Shown here one piece after another: positions 5,715 to 11,939 of a stretch of 12,433 nucleotides of DNA. The DNA lies in the NCBI GenBank assembly GCA_013336035.1, contig JAAXUL010000135.1:1-12433 (forward strand), given 5' to 3'. The notes beneath the pieces were generated by a model that was not told the origin of the DNA, did no database searches, and saw only the letters and a list, made by a program, of their open reading frames with translations. The position numbers and the translations under genes are program-made. The stretch is from Chloroflexales bacterium (GTDB taxonomy: Bacteria > Chloroflexota > Chloroflexia > Chloroflexales > Chloroflexaceae). How positions within the stretch are numbered: the stretch's first letter is position 1; each line of letters starts with the position of its first letter.

Positions 5715-8700
5715 TCAGTTGCGCACGACCATCGGCAGGTAGACGGGGCCAGGCGTCACATCGGGCTTGGGCGATGGCTCGGGGGTCGGGGTTGTCGGGC
5801 TCTCGCCCGGGGCCAGGATGCGCACGGTCTCGGTCGAGGTGGCGCTCGCGCCACTGGTCACGACTACGCGCACCTTGTAGACCCCCGGCTTGATCGTCTC
5901 GGCGACCTTGGTGATCAGGGCGTCGCTCGCGCCCGGGGCGAAGGTCACGTCGCTGAGCTGCTGCTCGGACGAGTTCTCGACATCGACGAGGTAGACCTTG
6001 GGCAGCTCGCCGGCCAGCCCCGAGACCTGGAGGCTGAGGAAGGCGTTCGCGCTGAGCGCGAGCTCGCTGGGGCTGACCGCCTCGACCTTGAGCTCGCCGT
6101 CTACGGCCAGGATCACCGTCACCGTGCCGCCCAGCCAGGTAGTGCCGTCGGCGGCGCGCCCGACCAGGCTGATCGGCAGCACGATCTGCTTGCTCGCGGG
6201 CTGAGTGACCACGCGCCAGCGCAGCGCCACAAGCGTGCTTTCCCCCTGAGACGACCAGGGCTGATAGACCGCCAGGTCGCTCGCGCTGCTGCCCTGGGCC
6301 GACCAGGGCGGCCCGCTCGGGTGCAGGGCGAGGTCGAACGCCGCGCCGGAGGGCTCGAGCGGCTGGATGGCCACCAGCTCAAGCTGGGTCGGCTTGGTCT
6401 GCGCGCTGAGCTTGAAGTCGCTCGCGCTGCCCGTCGCCCGCACGATCGTGGTGAACTCGGCGCCTACCTGGGCCACGCCGGACACCTCGGCGCCGGTCAG
6501 GCGCAGCTGGCCGCCCGTGGCGGGGGCCAGGGCGCCGTCGGCGTCGAAGGCCACCTGGGCTGACGGCACCGGAGACGCCGCCTCGGCCAGCGAAGCGCCG
6601 GTGACAATGCGCAGGCTGTAGTTGGTGCTCTCACGGCCGCCCGAGGAGCCGAAGGCTTTGACCCGCAGGGCATAGGTGGCGTTGCCTGGCGCCGTCCAGA
6701 CGATCCGCGACGCCCAGCCCGAGTAGTCGTCGTTGTAGGCCAGCTGCTGGGTGCCCGTGGCGTCGAAGAGCGTCATGACGGTATCGCTGTTCAGGCCCAG
6801 GTCGAAGGTGTTGATGGTGTAGATCGTGCCCGCGACGCCCGTGAAGCGCACCCAGTCTTCATCGCTCGGGGTGTGGAAGGTGTGGGTCTGGGCCGTGCCG
6901 TTGACGCTGAAGTACGAGGCCTCGGCGAGGCTATTGTCGGGCTCGAAGGCGTCGGGGCCTACGGCCAGGCCGGTCACGGCCAGGTTGTAGGCGGTGCAGG
7001 CGCCCGAGACCCCGCTGCTAAAGTGGCGCACATGCACGAAGACTGGCTGGGCGGCGCTGGCGATCCAGACGACGCGCGAGGCCAGCCCGCCATAGTCGTC
7101 GTTGAGCCCAAGCAGGTTATTGCCGCTGTCGTACAGCTCGACCACGGTGTCCCCGCACGGGCCGAGGTCCGAGGTGGCGACGGTGTAGGTCCACCCGGCC
7201 GCCGCGCTGAAGGTGACCCAGTCCTGGTCGCCGGCGAGGTGGAAGTTGTGGGCCTGGGCGGCGCCGTTTACCGTGATCGATCTGGCCTCCGCGCGGGTGT
7301 TGTCGGGCTCGTAGGGGTCGGTGCTGTCCACAACCCCGGACACGCGCAGATCGTAGGTGGTGCAGGCGCCCGCGGTCAAGGACGAGTAGTGGCGCACCTT
7401 CACAAAGAGCGGGCCGCTCTCGGTGGTGCGCCAGACGATCTGCGAGGCCAGGCCGTTGTTGTCGTCGTTCGCGGCCCGGACCACGCCGTCGCTGCTGTAC
7501 AGCTCGAGCACGGTGTCCCCGCACGTGCCGAGGTTCGCCGTGTAGATCGTGTAGATCAAGCCGCTCGTCGCGCTGAAGGTGACCCAGTCCTGGTCGCCTG
7601 CGACGTGGAAGTTGTGGGCCTGGGCCGTGGCGCTGTTGACCTCGATCGTACGGGCCGCGCTCTGGCTGTTGTCGGGCTCGTAGCTGTCGCTCGCGCTGAA
7701 CAGGCGCAGGGTGTACGCCGTGTTGGCCCCGAAGCTGGTGGGGGAGAACTGGCGCACCCTGGCCTTGTAGGTGCCGTCGCTCGGCGCCGTCCAGACGATC
7801 TGCGACGCCCAGCCCAAGTAGTCGTCGTTGTAGGCCAGCTGGTTCGTGCCGCTGCTGTCGAAGAGCTCCAGCACGGTGTCAGCGCGGGTGCCGAGCTGCG
7901 AGGTCGTGAGCGTGTACTCGACCCCCCGGCTGCCTGTGAAGGTGACCCAGTCGTGGTCGCCGGCGGCGTGGAAGTTATGGACCTGGCCCACCTCGTTGAT
8001 GCCGATGGGGCGGGCCGCCGCCGCCGTGTTGTCGTCCTCGTAGATGTCTGGATCAGCCGTGGTGCCGCTCGAAGAGATCCGCAGCCTGTAGCCCGTACCG
8101 GCCCCGCTCACCCCTGTCGAGAAGTGGCGCACGCGCAGGAAGTACGTGTCGCTGCTTGGGGCGACCCAGACGATCCGCGACCCGAACCCGGGGCCGCTAT
8201 CGTCGTCCTCGTTCAGGCTCGTGGTGCCGTTCGCCGCAAACAGGGTGAGCACGGTGTCGGCGCGTGTCTCGAGGTCGGTGGTCTCGAAGACGTAGGTGTT
8301 GCCAGCGATGGTGCTGAGCTGCGCCCAGTCCTGGTCGTTGGGGATGTGGAAGTTGTAGCTCAGTATGGTCGGCTGGTCGAGGGGGCCTGCGACCACCTGG
8401 TGCGCCTGGCCCGGGGTGTTGTCCGGCTCCTGCGGGTCAGGCTCATGGATGGGCGTAGCAGAGACGCGCACATCGTAGCCGATGCCCGGGCTGCCGGTGC
8501 GGCTGCTAAAATGGCGTACCTTCACGAACAGCCGCTGCGCGCTGTCCGGCATGTAGCCGACCCGCGAGGCCAGGCCGCTGAAGTCGTCGTTGCTGGCGAG
8601 CAGCGAGCCGGCGCTGCTGTATAGCTCGAGCACGGTGTCGCTGCCGCTGGTGAGGTTGAGCGTCTCGATCACATAGGCGTTGGCCGGCGTCGCGTCGAAG

Positions 8701-11102
8701 GCGACCCAGTCCTCATCGCCCGGCGTGTGGAAGGTGTGGGTCTGGGTCGCGCCATTGACCACGATCGCCTGTGCGGCCCCCGCGCTGTTGTCCGGCTCGA
8801 AGGAGTCGCCGACTGGCGCCGTGCCCGTGACCCGCAGCCGGTAGCTGGTCGTCGCTCCGCCGCTGCCCCAGTAGTGCCGCACCTTGACCGTGTAGACGCC
8901 GCTTGCGGGGGCTGTCCAGCCAATGCGCGATGCCCAGCTGCCGGGGATATCGTCGTTGCTGGCAAGCAGCGTGCCGGCGCTGTTGTACAGCTCGAGCACG
9001 GTGTCGCTGGTCGTGCCGAGGTCGAAGGTCTCGATGACATAGGGCGTGCTGATGACAGCGCTGAAGCTGACCCAGTCCTCGTCGCCCGCCTGGTGGAAAT
9101 TGTGGTCCTGGGCGGCCCCGCCGACCGTGATCGACCTGGCGGTGGCCCGGCTATTGTCCGGCTCGTAGGCGTCCTCCCCGCCCTGCGGGGCGTCGCTGGT
9201 GACGCGCACCTGGTAGCCAGTGTTGGCGCCGCCCGTGCCGCCGAAGTTGACCACCCTGATCAAGAGCGTGTCGCTGCTGGTGGCCCTCCAGCTGATGCGC
9301 GAGGCCAGGTTGCCGCTGCCAATGTCATCATTGCTGGCGAGCCGGGTGGTGCCGTCGGCGGCGAAGAGCTCCATCACCGTGTCGGCGCGCGCCTGGAGGC
9401 CTGTGGTCTCGATAACATAGGTGGCGCCGGCGCTGGCGGTGAAGCGCATCCAGTCCTGGTCATCGGCTACGTGGAAGTTGTGGGGCTGGTGCAGCGTGCC
9501 GTCGGTGGCGATCTGCCGCGCCTCGGCGGGGCTGTTGTCGCTCTCGAAGGGGTCGGGCTGGGCCGTATCGCAGGGGATGGCCTGGCCTAGCTCGACGGCC
9601 TGTGCGGCTGTCTGGGTGGCTGTGTACTGCGCCGAGCTCTGGCCGTAGAGGGCCGCCGCGGCGCTGAGCAGCGCGTTGTTGAGGTCGCTGAAGGTCGCGC
9701 GTGAGCTCAGCCCGCCCACGAGCGCTCGGTAGAAGATCCGCTCGGTGGCCGCGCGCCCGATCGCGCTGACGGTGCGCCCGTTGAAGGTGCCGCCGTCGCT
9801 CATCAGGTAGGCCAGCTTGTTCGGGATGCCGCTGTTGGTGTGCACGCCCCCATTGTCGGAGGTTGTACAGTTGTAGTTGCTGACCCGATCGGGCTGGCCA
9901 TGGGCAGGCGGGTTGGCCATATCGCGGAATGTGCCGGCCGACGTGTCCTCGCCGACCAGCCAGTCGTCGCGGTCAACCATGGCCCCGAAGATGTCCGAGA
10001 AGGCCTCGTTGAGGGCCCCCGACTGGTTCTGGTAGATCAGCCCGGCCGTGTATTGCGTGACGGCGTGGGTCCACTCGTGGGCGACGACATCGCGGGTCGC
10101 GAAGCTGGGGCCAAAGACGGTGAGCTGGCCGTCCCAGTAGGCGTTGGCGATGGTCCCGTAGCGCACCACGGTGATCATCTCGGCCCCGGCGTTGTTGAAG
10201 CTGTCGCGGCCGTGCGTGTTCAGGAAGTAGTCGTAGGTCAGGCCCATGTTCTGGAACGCCGCGGTGCATTCGCTGCTGGGCGTGCCGACGGGCCCGGCCT
10301 CGCGGTAGCAGGCCGCCGCGTTGACGTTCGTGGCGCCGTTCGCGTCGCGGACGCTGCGGTTGCGGGCGATGTCGTGGTTGTCGTACTGGAGTAGCGGCTT
10401 CCCGCTTAGCGCATCCACGATGACCGTCGTGCTTAGGCTGTTGTCGGGCGTGGTGAGCACGAGACGGTAGGCCAGGGCGGTCGGCGCCTGCCCAAGGTCG
10501 AAGAGCGCCGGGTTGAACAGGACGAGCTCGCTGTCGCTCAGCTGCGACTTCTTTAGCTCCGCCTGTGGCGAGCTAGCCTCGTCTCCGGCGGCGCTGGCGA
10601 GGGCCACGCGGGCTGCCTTCAGCGCCTCGTCAACGCTCAGGGCCGGCTTGGTGTCGGCGGCGACGGCTGGCACAAACGCGCCGCTGATGCTGCGCACGCT
10701 GTCGCCCTCGACCTGCATCGTAAGCCCCGCGCCGAAGATCGGCACCCCGCCTTTGGTCTGGGTGAGCCGCACCACCTGCACGCCCGGGTCAAGGCTCTCG
10801 CTCGCCTTGATGTCCCAGCTTAGCTCCGGGGCGGTGGCGAGCAGGCCGGCCTGCCCGCCGCTGACGAAGGCCAGGGCCACCTGCTTTGGATCAGGTGTCC
10901 CGGCCTCGCTGAGCGTGGCGCCCTGGGGCTGGCCAAGCTCTGGGTGGGGGGCGACCAGCAGATCCTGAAATACGCGCTGCGGCGCCTCGTCCGCGATCTG
11001 CTCCTGCGCCTGGATTGTCAATGGTCTGGTAGGTCTGAGACCAAGCCCTAGGATACATAGCACGACGAGGGTGGCCGATACGAGCCGGATCGCTGGTCTC
11101 AT
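5715..11102 (-). CDS. Giant secreted thermolysin-type M4 metallopeptidase with eight PPC domains
   Basis: The protein has 1795 residues, three to four times the usual M4 length. A signal peptide (MRPAIRLVSATLVVLCILGLG...) lacks a lipobox. An FTP/PepSY-type propeptide follows (about 40-240), then the M4 catalytic domain (about 245-510): HEWTH (His342, Glu343, His346), third zinc ligand Glu366 in GALNEAFSD, and proton-donor His421 in DNGGVHTNSG, with thermolysin-like spacing. Next are eight PPC domains, a cohesin-like beta domain (about 6105-6495), an IPT-like domain (about 5825-6095), a Pro-Thr linker and the tail VYLPMVVRN. It should be an autoprocessed, zinc-dependent extracellular endopeptidase, with PPC domains either removed on maturation or used for binding. 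I prefer the ATG at 11102 because AAAGGG (11109-11114) precedes it by six bases; an in-frame ATG at 11120 has no such site. The gene lies 86 bases behind the inhibitor-like lipoprotein gene. Confidence 0.92.
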   Translation of the reverse strand: MRPAIRLVSATLVVLCILGLGLRPTRPLTIQAQEQIADEAPQRVFQDLLVAPHPELGQPQGATLSEAGTPDPKQVALAFVSGGQAGLLATAPELSWDIKASESLDPGVQVVRLTQTKGGVPIFGAGLTMQVEGDSVRSISGAFVPAVAADTKPALSVDEALKAARVALASAAGDEASSPQAELKKSQLSDSELVLFNPALFDLGQAPTALAYRLVLTTPDNSLSTTVIVDALSGKPLLQYDNHDIARNRSVRDANGATNVNAAACYREAGPVGTPSSECTAAFQNMGLTYDYFLNTHGRDSFNNAGAEMITVVRYGTIANAYWDGQLTVFGPSFATRDVVAHEWTHAVTQYTAGLIYQNQSGALNEAFSDIFGAMVDRDDWLVGEDTSAGTFRDMANPPAHGQPDRVSNYNCTTSDNGGVHTNSGIPNKLAYLMSDGGTFNGRTVSAIGRAATERIFYRALVGGLSSRATFSDLNNALLSAAAALYGQSSAQYTATQTAAQAVELGQAIPCDTAQPDPFESDNSPAEARQIATDGTLHQPHNFHVADDQDWMRFTASAGATYVIETTGLQARADTVMELFAADGTTRLASNDDIGSGNLASRISWRATSSDTLLIRVVNFGGTGGANTGYQVRVTSDAPQGGEDAYEPDNSRATARSITVGGAAQDHNFHQAGDEDWVSFSAVISTPYVIETFDLGTTSDTVLELYNSAGTLLASNDDIPGSWASRIGWTAPASGVYTVKVRHYWGSGGATTSYRLRVTGTAPVGDSFEPDNSAGAAQAIVVNGATQTHTFHTPGDEDWVAFDATPANAYVIETLNLTSGSDTVLELYSSAGSLLASNDDFSGLASRVGYMPDSAQRLFVKVRHFSSRTGSPGIGYDVRVSATPIHEPDPQEPDNTPGQAHQVVAGPLDQPTILSYNFHIPNDQDWAQLSTIAGNTYVFETTDLETRADTVLTLFAANGTTSLNEDDDSGPGFGSRIVWVAPSSDTYFLRVRHFSTGVSGAGTGYRLRISSSGTTADPDIYEDDNTAAAARPIGINEVGQVHNFHAAGDHDWVTFTGSRGVEYTLTTSQLGTRADTVLELFDSSGTNQLAYNDDYLGWASQIVWTAPSDGTYKARVRQFSPTSFGANTAYTLRLFSASDSYEPDNSQSAARTIEVNSATAQAHNFHVAGDQDWVTFSATSGLIYTIYTANLGTCGDTVLELYSSDGVVRAANDDNNGLASQIVWRTTESGPLFVKVRHYSSLTAGACTTYDLRVSGVVDSTDPYEPDNTRAEARSITVNGAAQAHNFHLAGDQDWVTFSAAAGWTYTVATSDLGPCGDTVVELYDSGNNLLGLNDDYGGLASRVVWIASAAQPVFVHVRHFSSGVSGACTAYNLAVTGLAVGPDAFEPDNSLAEASYFSVNGTAQTHTFHTPSDEDWVRFTGVAGTIYTINTFDLGLNSDTVMTLFDATGTQQLAYNDDYSGWASRIVWTAPGNATYALRVKAFGSSGGRESTNYSLRIVTGASLAEAASPVPSAQVAFDADGALAPATGGQLRLTGAEVSGVAQVGAEFTTIVRATGSASDFKLSAQTKPTQLELVAIQPLEPSGAAFDLALHPSGPPWSAQGSSASDLAVYQPWSSQGESTLVALRWRVVTQPASKQIVLPISLVGRAADGTTWLGGTVTVILAVDGELKVEAVSPSELALSANAFLSLQVSGLAGELPKVYLVDVENSSEQQLSDVTFAPGASDALITKVAETIKPGVYKVRVVVTSGASATSTETVRILAPGESPTTPTPEPSPKPDVTPGPVYLPMVVRN
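5718..5812 (-). other. C-terminal Pro-Thr linker plus YLPMVVRN tail of the protease
   Basis: The last 30 or so residues are a Pro/Thr/Ser/Glu linker (ESPTTPTPEPSPKPDVTPGP) followed by a short hydrophobic end, VYLPMVVRN. From memory, many exported Chloroflexota proteins end in IYLPLVxR or a close variant after such a linker. That suggests a shared sorting or surface-attachment signal. The function is inference. Confidence 0.5.
6598..9560 (-). repeat. Eight tandem PPC (bacterial pre-peptidase C-terminal) domain repeats
   Basis: Each unit is about 120-127 residues (360-391 bp) and begins with a YEPDN-like motif. It continues with HNFHxAGDxDWVTF, LGxxxDTVLELY, LAxNDD, ASRIxW and a YxxRVRHFS strand. 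The EPDN-like motifs lie near 9540, 9155, 8790, 8420, 8030, 7670, 7300 and 6935. Units 6 and 7 (about 7330-7692 and 6964-7326) are the most alike, sharing an identical 28-base run and carrying the same Cys pair. Unit 4 is the most divergent, with a longer front loop. PPC domains are beta-jellyroll modules seen at the C-terminus of secreted proteases. Confidence 0.88.
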
Positions 11103-11108
11103 GAAGAG

Positions 11109-11114
11109 CCCTTT
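11109..11114 (-). promoter_or_regulatory. Shine-Dalgarno site that sets the protease start
   Basis: Read on the minus strand, AAAGGG is followed by six bases and the ATG at 11102. An upstream AGAGCC (minus strand, 11136-11131) can pair with GGCTCT (11110-11105), which overlaps the end of this site. A 6-bp hairpin could therefore modulate access. The alternative ATG at 11120 would sit in the loop. Confidence 0.55.
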
Positions 11115-11166
11115 CTGCATTCAAATGGGTGGCTCTGAGCTGAAAGGCTGCTACCCGCCATGCGCG

Positions 11167-11188
11167 CTGCCGGTCGGTTGATCGGCAG
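11167..11188 (-). other. Intercistronic hairpin between inhibitor and protease genes
   Basis: Directly after the lipoprotein stop, CTGCCGATC and GACCGGCAG pair around an AACC loop, with one A-C mismatch. No T-run follows on the minus strand, so it is more likely an RNA processing or stability element, or a weak attenuator, than a full terminator. It could set the ratio of inhibitor to protease. Confidence 0.45.
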
Positions 11189-11677
11189 CTACGTCTGGCG
11201 CCCAATCTCGGCGATGATCATCTCGAGGGCGGTGATAACGGGGCGAAGCTGATCGGGTAGCGAGGCGTCGGTCGTTCGTATGCTGTAGGCGTTGTAGGCG
11301 ATGCGGTACTCGATGAAGTCGCAGCAGGCTGAGGTGGGCATATACTCGGGGCTCAGGCTGGGGAGGTCGGCGGTCGCGATTGTCTCACGCAGGCGCGTGA
11401 GCGTCAGCTCGTCGAGCCGCCTGTCGATCCGCTCCTTGTCGCGGGTGAGGGTGGCGTTTCCGTCGTCTAGATCTACCTGGAGTGTGTCGTGCAGGCCCAT
11501 GATGCCGCCGCTGCGCTGGAGCTCGATGCGCCCTATGGGGGTGGGGGTGGGGGTGGGGGTCGGGGCGGGGGTCGGGGCGGGGGTCGTCCCGGTGCAGCCG
11601 GCTAGCAGGCATACCAGAACCAGGGTCACAAGCAGGTGGCTGGTCAGCTTCGTGGTGCGTCGATGCGCCATTATCAC
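11189..11677 (-). CDS. Lipoprotein resembling emfourin, inhibitor of M4 metallopeptidases
   Basis: The 162-residue protein has a lipoprotein signal (HLLVTLVLVCLLAGC, cleaved before Cys), a Thr-Pro linker (PAPTPAPTPTPTPTP) and a domain of about 105 residues. That domain starts IELQRSGGIMGL and continues through LDELTLTRLRETIA, CCDFIEYRIAYNAYSIRTTD and SLPDQLRPVITALEMII. This pattern (RSGG..GL, then D..eYri, then d..lP..LrPli..l) resembles the emfourin family, which inhibits protealysin and related M4 proteases and is usually encoded beside them. An M4 protease follows 86 bases downstream on the same strand. I chose the GTG at 11677 because AAGGGA (11684-11689) lies six bases before it; the ATG at 11671 is the other choice. 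The frame is open to 11776, but that part overlaps the promoter. The inhibitor role is inferred from sequence resemblance and neighbourhood; otherwise it is a hypothetical lipoprotein. Confidence 0.68.
   Translation of the reverse strand: MIMAHRRTTKLTSHLLVTLVLVCLLAGCTGTTPAPTPAPTPTPTPTPIGRIELQRSGGIMGLHDTLQVDLDDGNATLTRDKERIDRRLDELTLTRLRETIATADLPSLSPEYMPTSACCDFIEYRIAYNAYSIRTTDASLPDQLRPVITALEMIIAEIGRQT
11537..11583 (-). repeat. GGGGGT-type hexamer tract encoding the Pro-Thr linker
   Basis: The plus strand has eight runs of four or five G separated by single T, TC or C (GGGGGT units), encoding the (PT)n/PA linker of the lipoprotein on the minus strand. It could change length by slippage in steps of two residues without breaking the frame. 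The template strand could also form a G-quadruplex during transcription. Confidence 0.6.
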
Positions 11678-11735
11678 AGCTCGTCCCTTGGCTATACGCT
11701 CAGGGTCTGGTGCTGGACTAGTTGAGATTGGGATG

Positions 11736-11764
11736 AGTATAGTTTGATGCCTGGCGTGTGTTAA
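11736..11764 (-). promoter_or_regulatory. Sigma70-type promoter for the inhibitor-protease unit
   Basis: On the minus strand TTAACA (11764-11759) is followed after exactly 17 bases by TATACT (11741-11736). These match the -35 and -10 consensus at five of six positions each. Transcription would start near 11729 and give a leader of about 52 bases to the GTG at 11677. Confidence 0.68.
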
Positions 11765-11781
11765 GGTGAATCTCATTCACC
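11765..11781. promoter_or_regulatory. Perfect inverted repeat next to the -35 box, candidate operator
   Basis: GGTGAAT-CTC-ATTCACC is a perfect 7-bp inverted repeat with a three-base spacer. It abuts the -35 hexamer of the promoter at 11736-11764 on its upstream side, a typical place for a dimeric activator or a repressor. I do not recognise the regulator. Confidence 0.55.
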
Positions 11782-11809
11782 GAAAGATTCTGATCCTCTA
11801 CTCAGCATA

Positions 11810-11818
11810 AATATAGCA
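11810..11818 (-). promoter_or_regulatory. Possible second, upstream promoter (TGCTATATT)
   Basis: The minus strand reads TGCTATATT, one base different from the TGCTATAAT boxes at 1851 and 3702. It lies in the only AT-rich patch of the window. A start near 11803 would give a long leader of about 125 bases running through the inverted repeat and the other promoter. Confidence 0.4.
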
Positions 11819-11863
11819 TTAAGAAAGAAGAATCCTGCTTTGGTTGCGCCCCGGCACGCCAGA

Positions 11864-11890
11864 GGGCGGGGAGATTACTTCTCCCCGCCC
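11864..11890 (-). terminator. Strong GC hairpin behind the 11940-12433 gene
   Basis: GGGCGGGGAGA (11864-11874) and TCTCCCCGCCC (11880-11890) form a perfect 11-bp stem with a five-base loop. It begins about 50 bases after the stop of the upstream minus-strand gene. There is no T-run right behind it; a pyrimidine-rich stretch (ATTCTTCTTTCTT) comes about 30 bases later. It probably isolates that gene from the inhibitor-protease unit. The rest of the 262-base gap holds the promoter elements listed separately. Confidence 0.6.
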
Positions 11891-11939
11891 CAGATGGATT
11901 CGCCTGCGTGGTAGATCGGCGGCGCGCCTGCGGCGGCAG

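Noticed and set aside
8504..8512. TGCTAAAAT on the plus strand as a promoter box
   Set aside because: It lies inside the protease coding region, antisense, with no gene behind it.
6873..8624. 583-codon plus-strand open frame, and similar ones at 5670-6563 and 8727-9590
   Set aside because: These are antisense to the PPC repeats; their apparent internal repeats (VVGLxGVG, DPVLVAxxVEVV) are just the PPC repeat read backwards.
6598..9560. Regular repeats that might suggest a CRISPR array
   Set aside because: The period is 360-391 bp, the repeats are degenerate and in frame, and they encode protein domains.
11060..11102. Lipobox in the protease signal peptide (LVVLC)
   Set aside because: Position -1 is Leu, not Gly/Ala/Ser, so it does not fit lipoprotein processing; a normal secretory signal is more likely.
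11678..11776. N-terminal extension of the lipoprotein to the ATG at 11776
   Set aside because: It overlaps a good promoter and the inverted repeat, and would bury the lipoprotein signal more than 50 residues in.
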